Below are positions 49,429-59,812 of a stretch of 64,000 bases of DNA, piece by piece. Position 1 is the stretch's first letter; every line of letters begins with the position of its first letter. The notes beneath the pieces are model-generated. The model worked only from the letters and a program-made list of their open reading frames with translations. It was not told the DNA's origin and made no database searches. The stretch is from Bacillus aquiflavi (GTDB lineage Bacteria; Bacillota; Bacilli; Bacillales; Cytobacillaceae). The stretch covers positions 2,976,001-3,040,000 of the forward strand of contig NZ_CP082780.1 in NCBI RefSeq assembly GCF_019915265.1, in the 5' to 3' direction. Position numbers and translations under genes: made by a program.

Positions 49429-50530
49429 TTAATTTAGTTTTGAGCGTAAATAAGCATCGATAAACGGATCGATTTCCCCATCGATAACGGACTGGATATT
49501 TCCAATTTCTACGTTCGTACGATGATCTTTTACAAGCGAGTATGGATGGAAAACATATGAACGAATTTGACTGCCCCAGCCTATTTCCTTTTGTTCTCCA
49601 CGAATATTCGCAAGTTCTTTTTCTTGTTCTTCAATTTTTCGTTGGTATAGTTTTGCTTTTAACATGTTCATTGCTCTTTCGCGGTTTTTTATTTGCGAAC
49701 GCTCTGACTGACATGTCACAACTACACCGGTAGGGACATGAGTAATTCGAACAGCCGAATCTGTTGTATTAACATGCTGGCCACCGGCTCCACTTGAACG
49801 GTACGTATCGATTTTTAAATCTTCATTTCGAAGGTCAATTTCTACTTCATCATTAAATTCAGGCATTACTTCACAAGAAACAAACGATGTATGGCGCCGT
49901 CCGGATGAATCAAAAGGAGAAATACGTACAAGACGATGAACCCCTTTTTCCGATTTTAAGTAGCCGTAAGCATTATGACCCTTTATTAATAAAGTAACGC
50001 TCTTTATTCCCGCTTCATCACCAGGAAGATAGTCTAGCGTTTCAACTTTATACCCTTTCTTTTCTCCCCAGCGTGTATACATGCGAAGAAGTATTGAACC
50101 CCAATCTTGTGACTCTGTACCACCTGCACCAGGATGAAGTTCAAGAATTGCATTATTTTTATCATACGGGTCGCTTAAAAGAAGCTGAAGTTCAAAATCA
50201 TTTAAACGATTCGCAAGTTCTTTCAGCTCTGCTGCTAATTCTTCCTGCAAGTCTGCATCGTTCTCTTCTTTTACAAGCTCATATGTTAATTCTAGATTTT
50301 CATAAGTTTCATTTAAATCCGTGAATTCGTTAACAAGGTCTTTTAAACCTTTAACTTCATTGATGACTGCCTGAGCCTTCTGTTGTTCATCCCAAAAGGT
50401 CGGTTCAAGCATCATCTCATCTAGTTCTGCTATGCGTGCCTCTTTTACTTCTAAGTAAAAGAGACCCCCTAAAGTCGACTAATCGCTTAGCTGTCTTTTC
50501 GAGCTCATGTTTCATTTCTGCTAATTCCAT
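49429..50530 (-). CDS. prfB: peptide chain release factor 2, +1 frameshift gene
   Basis: RF2 ends translation at UGA and UAA. The gene starts at the ATG at 50530 behind GAGGTGA with [20 protein letters not shown]. It then reaches the frameshift site and continues in the +1 frame as [20 protein letters not shown] and on to the stop at 49429, a total of 366 residues as in B. subtilis. Domain landmarks are the peptide anticodon region SPFD ([15 protein letters not shown]) and the GGQ motif [20 protein letters not shown]. The shift site is altered (see separate entry). Confidence 0.95.
50456..50470 (-). promoter_or_regulatory. prfB recoding site with UUA in place of UGA
   Basis: The minus strand reads GAC TTT AGG GGG TCT CTT TTA C. 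The Shine-Dalgarno-like AGGGGGT (50464-50470) and the slippery CTT are as in other bacteria. The in-frame stop normally seen as CTT TGA C is CTT TTA C (TTA at 50456-50458). Without the stop, ribosomes that do not slip would read 13 more codons and end at TGA. The autoregulatory pause on UGA would be lost. Confidence 0.85.
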
Positions 50531-50587
50531 CACTGTCACCTCAAACACTTTTTTATATTTTAATTAGGAAATAATCCAGAATAAATT

Positions 50588-53101
50588 CTATGCATTTTTC
50601 CCACAACAATTTTTATATTTTTTTCCACTTCCACATATACATGGATCATTTCGACCAATATTAATTTTTTTAACAACTGGCTTTTTCTTCACTTTTTTGC
50701 CTTCTTCTTTCGGGTTAACGGCATGACCTTTTGCTACTTCTTGACGTTGAAGATTGTCGCGAATTTCAGCTTTCATAATATATTTGGCGACATCATCTTC
50801 AATTGCAGCAACCATGCTTTCAAACATGTGATATCCTTCGCTTTGATACTCACGCAATGGATCTGTTTGACCATAAGCACGCAAATGAATTCCTTGGCGA
50901 AGCTGATCCATTGCATCGATGTGATCGATCCATTTTGTATCAACAGCACGAAGAACGACTACTTTTTCAAACTCGCGCATTTGATCAGGTTGAAGTAACT
51001 CTTCTTTTTCATCGTAGCGTTTTTTCACTTTTTCTAAAATAAGGTCGACTATTTCTTCTTCCTCTTTACCGCGTAGGTCGTTTACGGAAATGTCCCCTTC
51101 TGGAAGCAGGTTCGCATTTGTATAATCAACAATACCTTGCAAGTTCCATTCTTCTGAATCGTCACTTTCCGCTGTAAAATAAGATATGTTGCGTTTTAAG
51201 GAAGAAGCGATCATTCCCTCTGCAATTTCGCGAAGATTTTCAGATTCTAATACTTCAAACCGCTGCTTATAAATAATTTCCCTCTGTTGACGTAGAACAT
51301 CATCATACTGTAGAAGCTGTTTACGTGCATCGAAGTTATTTCCTTCAACTCTTTTTTGCGCTGACTCAACAGCTCGAGAAACCATCTTACTTTGAATTGG
51401 CTGGGAATCATCCATCCCGAGACGTGTCATCATCGACTTCATATTATCTGATCCAAAACGACGCATTAGCTCGTCTTCCATTGATAAATAGAATTGTGTA
51501 ATTCCAGGGTCTCCTTGACGTCCAGAACGTCCGCGAAGCTGATTATCGATCCGTCTGCTTTCATGGCGCTCTGTGCCGATAACCGCTAGTCCACCTAATT
51601 CTAAAACGCCTTCTCCAAGCTTAATATCTGTTCCGCGCCCTGCCATATTCGTTGCAATCGTAACGGCCCCTTTTTGACCTGCTTGAGTAATAATATCTGC
51701 TTCTTTATCATGTTGCTTCGCATTCAATACGTTATGACGAATTCCTTTTTTAGTAAGCATTTTTGAAATAAGTTCAGATGTTTCAATTGCAACCGTCCCA
51801 ACAAGCACAGGTTGTCCTTTTTTATTACGTTCGGCAATATCCTTTACAACAGCTAAGAATTTCCCTTCCATTGAAGCATAAATTAAATCTGGACGATCAT
51901 CACGAACAATCGGTTTGTTTGTTGGTATCACGACGACGTTCATATTATATATATTTCTAAATTCTTCTTCTTCCGTTTTTGCAGTTCCTGTCATCCCAGC
52001 TAGTTTTTCATACATTCTAAAGTAGTTTTGGAAAGTAATAGTTGCTAATGTCATGCTCTCATTTTGAATTTCTAAGCCTTCTTTTGCTTCAATTGCCTGA
52101 TGCAGACCATCACTATAGCGCCGTCCTTTCATTAATCGTCCAGTAAATTGATCGACAATGACAATTTCACCGTCTTGAACGACATAGTCGATATCTAAAT
52201 GCATACTGACATGTGCTTTTAACGCTTGATTTATATGATGGTTTATTGTGACATGAGAGATATCAAATAAATTTTCAATTCCGAATGCTCTTTCCGCTTT
52301 CGTCATTCCATCTTCTGTTAGCTGTACCCCTTTTTTTTTTTCATCATACGTATAATCGACGTCCTTTTGTAAAGTACGAACGAATGCATTAGCTTGTATA
52401 TATAGCTGTGTTGACTTTTGTGCTGTTCCCGAGATAATTAACGGGGTGCGCGCTTCATCAATTAAAATAGAGTCAACTTCATCGATGACGGCAAAATGAA
52501 GTGGGCGCTGAACCATTTGCTCTTTATATAAAACCATATTATCCCGAAGGTAATCGAAACCAAATTCGTTATTTGTTCCATATGTGATATCGGCATTGTA
52601 TGCCGCTTGCTTTTCTTCTTTTGTCATGCCGTTTAAATTTAAACCGACTGATAAACCAAGAAACTCATATAGCTGCCCCATCTCTGTAGCATCACGGTTT
52701 GCCAAATACTCATTCACAGTAATGACGTGGACACCTTTACCCGAAAGAGCATTCAAATAGACAGGCATTGTTGCCGTTAAAGTTTTCCCTTCACCCGTTT
52801 TCATCTCAGCTATATTCCCTTCATGAAGGGTAGCTCCCCCCATCAGCTGAACAGGGTAAGGATACAATCCGAGAACACGGCGTGAACCTTCGCGAACAAC
52901 CGCAAACGACTCAACTAGTAAATCATCAAGAGATTCACCTTTTTGGTAGCGAGCTTTAAACTCCGCCGTTTTCCCACGGAGTTGTTCATCTGTTAACTTC
53001 TCCATCTCAGGAGCAAGCAACTCGATTTGATCTGCTAGCTTTTGTAGTCGCTTTAATTCGCGTTTATTTGAATCAAATACTTTATTTAAAATTCCAAGCA
53101 T
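50588..53101 (-). CDS. secA: protein translocase ATPase SecA
   Basis: Motor ATPase that pushes preproteins through SecYEG. The 837-residue product has Walker A MKTGEGKT (about 100), [19 protein letters not shown], the preprotein cross-linking domain, [42 protein letters not shown] and [18 protein letters not shown]. The C-terminal zinc motif [15 protein letters not shown] is present. Upstream of prfB by 57 bases. Intact. Confidence 0.98.
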   Translation of the reverse strand: MLGILNKVFDSNKRELKRLQKLADQIELLAPEMEKLTDEQLRGKTAEFKARYQKGESLDDLLVESFAVVREGSRRVLGLYPYPVQLMGGATLHEGNIAEMKTGEGKTLTATMPVYLNALSGKGVHVITVNEYLANRDATEMGQLYEFLGLSVGLNLNGMTKEEKQAAYNADITYGTNNEFGFDYLRDNMVLYKEQMVQRPLHFAVIDEVDSILIDEARTPLIISGTAQKSTQLYIQANAFVRTLQKDVDYTYDEKKKGVQLTEDGMTKAERAFGIENLFDISHVTINHHINQALKAHVSMHLDIDYVVQDGEIVIVDQFTGRLMKGRRYSDGLHQAIEAKEGLEIQNESMTLATITFQNYFRMYEKLAGMTGTAKTEEEEFRNIYNMNVVVIPTNKPIVRDDRPDLIYASMEGKFLAVVKDIAERNKKGQPVLVGTVAIETSELISKMLTKKGIRHNVLNAKQHDKEADIITQAGQKGAVTIATNMAGRGTDIKLGEGVLELGGLAVIGTERHESRRIDNQLRGRSGRQGDPGITQFYLSMEDELMRRFGSDNMKSMMTRLGMDDSQPIQSKMVSRAVESAQKRVEGNNFDARKQLLQYDDVLRQQREIIYKQRFEVLESENLREIAEGMIASSLKRNISYFTAESDDSEEWNLQGIVDYTNANLLPEGDISVNDLRGKEEEEIVDLILEKVKKRYDEKEELLQPDQMREFEKVVVLRAVDTKWIDHIDAMDQLRQGIHLRAYGQTDPLREYQSEGYHMFESMVAAIEDDVAKYIMKAEIRDNLQRQEVAKGHAVNPKEEGKKVKKKPVVKKINIGRNDPCICGSGKKYKNCCGKNA

Positions 53102-53308
53102 GTATAAACGCTCCTTTTGTAAAATATTACAATATTTGTAAACTCAATAAAAAATGATCTACAGGAAACGAAATAGGAGAGCTTTAATCCTTCTGCATAA
53201 TTCAAGTTAATTCCTTAATAATCTTAACATTATCACAGGATCGTTACAACTTAAGCTAATAGGAGACAAAAAATTTTTTAAGAAAATTTCAACTTATTAA
53301 ATCGTACT

Positions 53309-53350
53309 AAAAAAGCTGGTACAGAATGAGACTTCTGTGCCAGCTTTTTT
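53309..53350 (-). terminator. terminator after hpf
   Basis: AAAAAAGCTGG-ACAGAA/TTCTGT-CCAGCTTTTTT with one mismatch, 9 bases behind the hpf stop; it can work in both directions. Confidence 0.85.
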
Positions 53351-53358
53351 TACTTAAA

Positions 53359-53910
53359 TTAATGAGCTTCGATTAGACCGTAACGACCATCTTTCCGTCT
53401 ATAAACAACGTTCGTGCGATTTGTTTCTGCATTTGTAAATACATAGAAGCTATGTCCAAGCAGGTTCATTTGTAAAATAGCTTCCTCGCTATCCATCGGC
53501 TTTAAATCAAAGCGTTTAGTACGGACTACTTCAAGATCATTTTCTTCTTCCATTTCAGGAAGATTCGTATCATTAAACGTCACAAACATTTCTTTTGTGC
53601 TTCCTTTTTCTCGAAGCTTGCGATTAACCTTTGTCTTATGCTTGCGAATTTGACGTTCTAATTTATCAGTAATAAGATCGACAGCCGCATACATATCTTC
53701 GTGTACCTCTTCAGCTCTAAGTACCAGATGCGGCATCGGAATAGTTACTTCCACTTTTGCAGTTTTATCATTATAAACTTTTAAATTAACGTGAACGTTT
53801 GCGTTTGGTGCCTCTGTAAAATAACGTTCCAACTTGGCAATCTTCTTTTCAACGTGATCTCTAATTGCTGGAGTTACCTCAATGTTTTCACCACGAATGT
53901 TATAATTCAT
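53359..53910 (-). CDS. hpf: long-form ribosome hibernation promoting factor
   Basis: Binds 30S subunits and pairs 70S ribosomes into inactive 100S dimers. The 183-residue length is the long form: an N-terminal domain (1-100; MNYNIRGENIEVTPAIRDHV, then EKKIAKLERYF) and a C-terminal dimerisation domain (about 125-183; RTKRFDLKPMDSEEAILQMN, GHSFYVFTNAETNRTNVVYR). Strong GGAGGAG site before the ATG. It corresponds to B. subtilis yvyD, known to be under SigB and SigH. Confidence 0.96.
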   Translation of the reverse strand: MNYNIRGENIEVTPAIRDHVEKKIAKLERYFTEAPNANVHVNLKVYNDKTAKVEVTIPMPHLVLRAEEVHEDMYAAVDLITDKLERQIRKHKTKVNRKLREKGSTKEMFVTFNDTNLPEMEEENDLEVVRTKRFDLKPMDSEEAILQMNLLGHSFYVFTNAETNRTNVVYRRKDGRYGLIEAH

Positions 53911-53955
53911 AAGTGAACTCCTCCTTATTAGTTACTATGTATATATACTTCTATT

Positions 53956-53981
53956 TTACCCGATAAAACTCCTGCTATAAC
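53956..53981 (-). promoter_or_regulatory. possible SigB-type promoter of hpf
   Basis: On the minus strand GTTATA (53976-53981) and GGGTAA (53956-53961) are 14 bases apart, near the SigB consensus GTTTAA-N12-15-GGGTAT. It lies about 45 bases before the hpf ATG. A TTGACA at 53995-54000 could serve SigA instead. Confidence 0.4.
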
Positions 53982-54000
53982 AGACCGTAACTTTTGTCAA

Positions 54001-54399
54001 ATTGGTGAAAAAATTTACGTAAGTTTTACAAATGAAATGAAGTATCATTTTTATTTTACATGATAAACACATTAATTAACAGAGTAAAAAAAACAGTTAC
54101 TAGTTACTAGTCCCGATACTCATTTTTGATAGGATTAAACTAAAGCTAAAACAAGGGTGCTATGTAGATGTTTCATGTTGTCTTTATAGGTGTTAAACTA
54201 ATGGAAATTGAAGCTTTAAATAAAATGCTAAATAGAATTACTTAAAGAAAAAGATGTAACTAAGAGTTTATCCCTCTAATGAAAAATAATAAAATTTTAC
54301 TTTTTGATAATAGTTGATACTTGTTAAAATTAAAAATCTTATTACGAGCTCATTTTTCATTTTTGTTAAGCCGGGAATAAAAATAATTATTCATAATCC
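54001..54399. other. gap where the flagellar gene cluster is expected
   Basis: In B. subtilis about ten or more flagellar and related genes (yvyF, flgM, flgK, flgL, fliW, csrA, hag, fliD, fliS, fliT) lie between comFC and hpf. Here only about 490 bases remain. A 25-codon frame at 54169-54246 (+) has no family I know. Nothing else was seen. Confidence 0.6.
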
Positions 54400-55104
54400 T
54401 TATCCTCTTGCAACTGTTAACGAGGATACACTTTTAGCCCCTGCTTCTTTTAGCATTTTAGCTGCATGTCTCAGCGTTGATCCAGTTGTGTAAATATCAT
54501 CAACTAAGACAATCCGTTTTTCTTTTATTTGAGGTTCTGTCACACGAAAAACTTGTTCAAGATGAATTCGTTCCATTCGAGACTTTTTCGACTTTTTTTC
54601 TGTATGAATGCGTGTAAGAGCATTCACTGATTTTAATCCTGCCTCTTGAATAAGAGCCTCTGCCTGATTAAATCCCCGCTCGTAAAGACGCTCCTCACTA
54701 AGAGGAATCGGTACAAGTATATCGTAAGAAATATCATTTAAAGTTTCGATTATTTTCTGACAGAATACTTTACTGATAATGTAATCGCCACGAAATTTAA
54801 AACGCATCAGTACTTCTTTTAAAAAATCATTGTACACAAATAAGGAATGATTTCGTTCTATAAGCCCACTCCACTTTGCATCTGTTTCCCAGCGAACACA
54901 ATCATAACAGAGATCCCCATGCCGAAACTGATCATCGATCATATTAAAAAGCCGGTTACATATGCCGCATGTTTCTCCGCTTATTTCCTCTAGTTGCTCT
55001 TGACATGTACGACAAATTACATTTGTTTTGTGTAAGGTAAACAGCGATCTCCAGCCAATAGGCTCAGTCAAACTGCAACTGCATAACAAACAAAGAGAAG
55101 ACAT
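54400..55104 (-). CDS. comFC: competence protein ComFC
   Basis: Phosphoribosyltransferase-like protein needed for DNA uptake and transformation. The 234 residues show N-terminal zinc-type Cys pairs (CLLC, CRTC, CGIC, CYDC within about 5-80), DILVPIPLSEERLYERGFNQ and the PRPP motif VLVDDIYTTGSTL (about 195-207). It follows comFA by 27 bases; comFB is absent between them. Confidence 0.93.
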   Translation of the reverse strand: MSSLCLLCSCSLTEPIGWRSLFTLHKTNVICRTCQEQLEEISGETCGICNRLFNMIDDQFRHGDLCYDCVRWETDAKWSGLIERNHSLFVYNDFLKEVLMRFKFRGDYIISKVFCQKIIETLNDISYDILVPIPLSEERLYERGFNQAEALIQEAGLKSVNALTRIHTEKKSKKSRMERIHLEQVFRVTEPQIKEKRIVLVDDIYTTGSTLRHAAKMLKEAGAKSVSSLTVARG

Positions 55105-55131
55105 TTAGCTTCACTCTCCTTTTTTAAAAAA

Positions 55132-56649
55132 TTATTTATCTATTAAACCTCGTTGAATCCCTCCTCGATTCATTTCAATGATTTTCTTTCGAGCATTTAC
55201 CATCGCTTCTGTTTTTCCAAAGTGGAAAAACACGATGTCTCCCTCTGGAAAATCGGCGCTTCTTCCTACCCTGCCTGCAATTTGAATCAATGCACTTTCT
55301 GTAAAAATCGGGTCTTCTGCTCCAAGAATGGCGACATCAAGATTTGGAAACGTTACCCCTCGCTCTAAAATTGTTGTCGTTAAAAGCATTGATACATCCC
55401 CGTTCCTCATCAGTTGAACTTTTTCCTTTCGCTCTGGATCTTCTGCATGAACGGCTTCGACCTTTATTTGAAACTTGTGAAGCAATAAACGTACAGCTTC
55501 CATTACATTAATTGTTGGGCAAAATAATAGTGTTGGCTTGTTTAACTTCAGACGCGTTTTTATCCAATTGAGTATATTTTGTGGGAGTTTATTTTTTGTT
55601 AATTGTTTTTGCCAATTACCGCACCAAGCAAAATAAGGAATAGGAAGTGAATGGCGATGATATCTAGCTGGAATCGTAATGAACTTTTTTTTTTTAAGCC
55701 GGCATTCTCGTTGCCACTTTTGATTCGGAGTAGCTGATAAGTAAATAAGTGAGGAGTTTTTTTTCCGTGCTTGATGGACAGCCCGTTGCAAAGTCTCATC
55801 TACCGAGTATGGGAATGCATCAACCTCGTCTAAAATGACAGCATCAAAAGCTTGATAAAAACGAAGAAGTTGATGTGTTGTTGAAATCGTTATCGGTGCA
55901 TTTTGATGAAAATCACTGCTTCCACTATATAATGAAGCAATTGTCACTGTTGGAAAAGCTGCTTGGAGGCGGGGGGTTAATTCGATGACAACGTCAGTTC
56001 GCGGGGTTGCAATACAAACACGTTTTCCTGCTATAAGAGCTGACTCAATACCAGAAAACAAAACCTCTGTTTTTCCGGCACCGCACACAGCCCAGACGAG
56101 TAATTCCTCATTAAGTTGAATTGAACGAACAACACATTCTGAAGCAGTTCGTTGTCCTTCTGATAAAGTTCCGGACCAACATAAAGGTGATTTAGCGAAA
56201 TCACGTGTTGGGGTGGGACCGATCCAGCTAATGAGCGGTGTACATGAACTAACCCTTCCCATCATTACACATTCACGACAATATGTGCATCGCCCACGGC
56301 AACGGATACAATAGAATGAGGCAAATTTTTGTTGATGTTGATTTCTACATCTTCCACAAATAAACTTTTTATCTTTTACATAAACTCCATGTCGATAGAT
56401 TAAATAGCCTTGTTCATAATGATGATGAATTGTTTTAAGGGAAAATGGTATTTCAGCTAAAGTTAATTGTTTTCCAGCTATAAAAGACTGCATTTTTTTA
56501 TTGAAGGGAAAAGTTTGATTAAGTGGTTGAATGGGAAGGTGCTTAAAATGAAAAAGTGGAAAAAGTGAGGATAACTTATTTTCATACCGTTTATGTGTAG
56601 ACAGCAGTGGTTCAGGAATCAGTTTATTGTCTAACAATGTGAAACGCAA
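55132..56649 (-). CDS. comFA: competence DNA helicase ComFA
   Basis: Membrane-associated DEAD-box-like translocase that drives single-stranded DNA import. The 505-residue product has a four-Cys zinc motif region (CGRCRNQHQQKF, CIRCRGRCTYCRECV, about 97-130), Walker A CGAGKTEV (about 190), the Walker B box DEVDAFP, and C-terminal helicase motifs TTTILERGVTFPN and QIAGRVGR. Longer than B. subtilis ComFA (463). Intact. Confidence 0.93.
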   Translation of the reverse strand: MRFTLLDNKLIPEPLLSTHKRYENKLSSLFPLFHFKHLPIQPLNQTFPFNKKMQSFIAGKQLTLAEIPFSLKTIHHHYEQGYLIYRHGVYVKDKKFICGRCRNQHQQKFASFYCIRCRGRCTYCRECVMMGRVSSCTPLISWIGPTPTRDFAKSPLCWSGTLSEGQRTASECVVRSIQLNEELLVWAVCGAGKTEVLFSGIESALIAGKRVCIATPRTDVVIELTPRLQAAFPTVTIASLYSGSSDFHQNAPITISTTHQLLRFYQAFDAVILDEVDAFPYSVDETLQRAVHQARKKNSSLIYLSATPNQKWQRECRLKKKKFITIPARYHRHSLPIPYFAWCGNWQKQLTKNKLPQNILNWIKTRLKLNKPTLLFCPTINVMEAVRLLLHKFQIKVEAVHAEDPERKEKVQLMRNGDVSMLLTTTILERGVTFPNLDVAILGAEDPIFTESALIQIAGRVGRSADFPEGDIVFFHFGKTEAMVNARKKIIEMNRGGIQRGLIDK

Positions 56650-56691
56650 ATATATCTTCCTCCCTACATCATATGATTTCCAGATTTTGAA

Positions 56692-56717
56692 TTGCCATTC
56701 CTAAACAGGAATGGCAA
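56692..56717 (-). terminator. hairpin between degV and comFA
   Basis: TTGCCATTCCT/AGGAATGGCAA, an 11-bp stem with a 4-base loop 20 bases after the degV stop. No long T run follows, so termination may be partial. Confidence 0.55.
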
Positions 56718-56736
56718 CACAGTAAAAATATAAAAA

Positions 56737-57579
56737 TTACTTTTTTACCCAAGCCATTCCCATGGCGCCTTCACCAAGATGTGTACCTATAACTGCACCG
56801 AAATAACTGATAGAAAATTCTACATTTGGATACTTGGTTTCTAGCTCTGCCTTCCACTCATTTGCCTCTGCTTCACGGTTCGCATGGATAATCACAGCTT
56901 TATAAGACAATCCATTTTTAATATCTTCTTCCAAAAGATCGACAATCCGTTTCATCGCTCGCTTGCGAGTGCGAATTTTTTCAAATGGAACGATCATCTT
57001 ATCGACGAAATGTAGAAGAGGCTTTACTTGAAGCAGACTTCCAATGATCACTTGAGCGCTTGAGAGACGTCCGCCCCTTTGAAGGTGTGATAAATCATCA
57101 ACCATAAAATATGCCCGCAGCGACTGTTTCATCTCAGCAAAACGAGCTAATATCTCATCTGATCCTTTTCCATCTTGCGCCATCTCAGCCCCTTCAATGG
57201 CATAAAATCCTTGTGCCATGCAACTAATTTCCGAATCAAAAGGATGCACTTTAATCTCTTTCACCATCTCACCAGCTGAAACCGCGCCTTGGTATGTACC
57301 GCTAATTTTACTTGAAAGATGAACACTTATAACTGCATCATATTCTTTAGATAATTCGCTAAAAAGCTCAACAAATTGTCCAACAGCTGGCTGTGACGTA
57401 GTTGGGAGCTTATCCTCCCTTTTAACCATATCATAGAAATCTGCTGCACTCATTTCTATTTCTTCTTGATATGTCTCGTTTCAAAAAATAACACTTAAAG
57501 GAATCATATGAATATTTAATTTATCTCGCAATTCCTTTGGTATGTATGCTGTACTGTCCGTAACAACTGCCGTTTTCAT
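56737..57579 (-). pseudogene. degV: DegV-family fatty-acid-binding protein, in-frame UGA
   Basis: DegV (YviA) proteins bind fatty acids and can serve as the FakB subunit of a fatty-acid kinase. The true start is the ATG at 57579, reading MKTAVVTDSTAYIPKELRDK. Codon 33 (57481-57483) is TGA. The frame continues NETYQEEIEMSAADFYDMVK, and has TTSQPAVGQF, HLSSKISGTYQGA and LQRGGRLSSAQVIIGSLL. The total is 280 codons, the family length. In homologues this position is usually coding, so the stop is a lesion or error. Reinitiation at the ATG at 57453 could make a shortened protein lacking the first ligand loop. Confidence 0.9.
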
Positions 57580-57809
57580 TTAGGATACCTTCCTTATTTT
57601 ATTTTCTTATATTATAGATATTCCTATTTTATATGATATTGTCAAAAGATTCATTTATCATAATACAATTTTCTTATCTATTAATCTAATTATTATGTTA
57701 TCATAAAGCGATTTAGAATTATCGTGCCAATAACTCCATTAATAGGAAAGTTCAGAAGATGTCATCATGACTGTAACTCGAAATGAAATATAGGCATACA
57801 AAGAATATT

Positions 57810-57844
57810 AGCTCGAATAACACAGAGTCAATGTTATTCGAGCT
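57810..57844. terminator. hairpin after dltD
   Basis: AGCTCGAATAACA/TGTTATTCGAGCT, perfect 13-bp stem with a 9-base loop, 22 bases behind the dltD stop. The T run (TTTTA) is on the plus strand; the remaining gap 57580-57809 has no gene. Confidence 0.6.
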
Positions 57845-57866
57845 TTTATAATGGCTATTTAGGCAG

Positions 57867-59045
57867 TCACTTCTTATTCCAGTGCTGCTCCATTGATTCA
57901 TTAATATAAACCCAGCCTTTCCAGCCTAAGTGCATTACATCTTTTAACAAATAATTTTCATACTCTTTTTCAGTTAAATCAAGAACTGGAAATCCTGATG
58001 ATTCCACTTGCTTTTTAACCTTACTGTAATATTCCGCTCGGTGCTCCTTTGAATATCCTCCATAATCATACCAAGATCCATTCATTGGTACAGAGACAAA
58101 AATGGCATCTACCCTTTTTTCTTTCAAAAGATCAAGTACGAGTTGAAGATCTTCATACTCTACTGAAGCGGAATAAGATACCTCAGCTAAATAGTTTTTT
58201 AACTCATCATGTTTCTCGTTAATATACTTATTATAGTAGTCATCTTGAAGCGAGTAAGAATTATTTGTAACTTGCGTCTCCCCTATTTGTTCAGCATAAT
58301 TAAGCAACTCTTTATATGATTTGTCTTTAATATTCTTTTCGTCTATAACAGAAAACTCTTTTGATTTGCTTATAATCGTTTGATAGAAATCTTTTTTTTC
58401 TAAAATGTTTTTATAGATAAAAGCTGCCGGTAACATAGCTGCACCTTTTATTTTTGAAAATAGATCGCTGTTAGTTTGGGCTTCATACAAATATCGAAGC
58501 TTACGGTCCTTTCTAATTTCATTGAACTCTAACAATCGTTTCATTGCTTCTTTTTTTATATTTTTATCCATCTTAAAGTTAAAAGCCAGCTTGTATGCAT
58601 GAAGCGGAGAATAGTTGCTTGCAAATGAATCTTGATCAATTCCTCCAGGCACAAACCATTGCGGTGAAAGAATAAAGACTATTTTTTTATTTTCTAACTG
58701 TTCATCTAGTGAACTCAAATTCAAAAAGTGTACTAATGATTGTACGCCGCCTTTTCCGTAAATGAATGGTGCGAAATTTTTTTCATTAACGATAAAATGG
58801 TTAGTGGGATGGAATTGGCTCATACTCGACAATTCAGAAGAACCATAAATAGGAAAAAAATTGTCTGTTTCTATAGCTTTTTGTTGGATCATCACACCTT
58901 TAAACATTTCTGGATTTTGTTCTGATGCATGATGATAAAGTGTTTCTTCATCTATAAATGGCATGAGCCACTTGACCGGAAAAAATAATACCCCTATAAA
59001 AATAAAAATAGATAAAAGAAAGGGGAAACGCTTTACAGCTTTCAT
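57867..59045 (-). CDS. dltD: D-alanine transfer protein DltD
   Basis: Membrane-anchored, outward-facing esterase-like protein that helps put D-alanine on teichoic acids. The 392 residues include an N-terminal anchor ([20 protein letters not shown]), the SGNH-type nucleophile region YGSSELSS, the family motif [10 protein letters not shown] and a C-terminal Asp/His pair in [13 protein letters not shown]. It overlaps dltC by 4 bases (ATGA). The operon lacks dltA and the front of dltB here. Confidence 0.95.
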   Translation of the reverse strand: MKAVKRFPFLLSIFIFIGVLFFPVKWLMPFIDEETLYHHASEQNPEMFKGVMIQQKAIETDNFFPIYGSSELSSMSQFHPTNHFIVNEKNFAPFIYGKGGVQSLVHFLNLSSLDEQLENKKIVFILSPQWFVPGGIDQDSFASNYSPLHAYKLAFNFKMDKNIKKEAMKRLLEFNEIRKDRKLRYLYEAQTNSDLFSKIKGAAMLPAAFIYKNILEKKDFYQTIISKSKEFSVIDEKNIKDKSYKELLNYAEQIGETQVTNNSYSLQDDYYNKYINEKHDELKNYLAEVSYSASVEYEDLQLVLDLLKEKRVDAIFVSVPMNGSWYDYGGYSKEHRAEYYSKVKKQVESSGFPVLDLTEKEYENYLLKDVMHLGWKGWVYINESMEQHWNKK

Positions 59046-59278
59046 CTTAATTCATCCAACTTTTTAATAATTAAATGTGGCGTATTCCATTCATCTCTAT
59101 CAAAATCTGAGATTGGAATAGTTATTCCTAACTGTTCTTCAAACTCCAATAAAAGGTTGACTACCCCAAATGAGTCTAAAATCCCTTCTTCGAACAATTC
59201 AATTTGAGGATCTTCCTTTACAATATCGTCTTGACAAACCTCTGCGATAATATTTAATACTTGATCTTTAAATTCCAT
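59042..59278 (-). CDS. dltC: D-alanyl carrier protein DltC
   Basis: Acyl-carrier-like protein of 78 residues that carries D-alanine from DltA to DltB. The phosphopantetheine Ser is in [17 protein letters not shown] (about residue 36). Start at 59278, giving the standard length; TTG codons just upstream are less likely. It needs DltA for loading, and dltA is not in this window. Confidence 0.95.
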   Translation of the reverse strand: MEFKDQVLNIIAEVCQDDIVKEDPQIELFEEGILDSFGVVNLLLEFEEQLGITIPISDFDRDEWNTPHLIIKKLDELR

Positions 59279-59293
59279 TTTCAACAATCCTTT

Positions 59294-59812
59294 CTAAATA
59301 AATTTACCTGAGAAAATATAAAATCCAAAACAAATAAAGTTAAAGGTCATTATAATTGCGATAGGCCTAGTCGCTTTATTATTTGGCCAAAACTTATGTT
59401 TTTTATTGATCCTTTCAAAAATATCAAAAGATATCATTAAAAACGCATGATAAAGACCATACAATATGTAATGCCATTCAAGACCATGCCAAACTCCCAT
59501 TAAAAAGAATAGTAGGAAATATCCTATATACGAAGTGACATAACGATCTTTTATCCATTTTTTCTTACGCATTAAAAAAACAAATCTCATATATACATAA
59601 TCTCTAAACCAGAATGATAAAGTCATATGCCAACGATTCCAAAAGTCTTTAATATTTCTGCTAATAAAAGGCATATTAAAGTTTTCCGGTTTTTTTATCC
59701 CCATAATATAACTGATTCCGATTGCAAAAGCACTATAGCCTGCAAAATCAAAAAATAAGTACATACTATAAGCGTACATATATGATAATTTAGATAAAAA
59801 CGAATCGTTTGC
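59294..59812 (-). pseudogene. dltB: DltB, C-terminal 172 residues only
   Basis: DltB is a membrane-bound O-acyltransferase of about 395 residues that moves D-alanine across the membrane with DltC. Only the C-terminal half is present. The reading frame begins at 59812 with ANDSFLSKLSYMYAYSMYLF, then FDFAGYSAFAIGISYIMGIK, KDFWNRWHMTLSFWFRDYV and the MBOAT His in GVWHGLEWHYILYGLYHA. Upstream the sequence changes abruptly, at 59813, into domain V of a group II intron. The front of the gene is not on the other side of the intron, so this is not a simple insertion. Confidence 0.9.

Noticed and set aside
49429-50415. prfB starting at an internal codon without recoding
   Set aside because: The upstream 5' part in the other frame encodes the conserved RF2 N-terminus with ribosome binding site and AGGGGGT, and the sum gives the exact family length.
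56737-57579. UGA read as an amino acid in this organism, suggested by UGA in degV and loss of UGA in prfB
   Set aside because: UGA ends several intact genes here in ATGA overlaps (rapZ/yvcK, dltC/dltD), RF2 is otherwise complete, and the UGA in the integrase remnant stands at a catalytic Arg. Standard code fits best.
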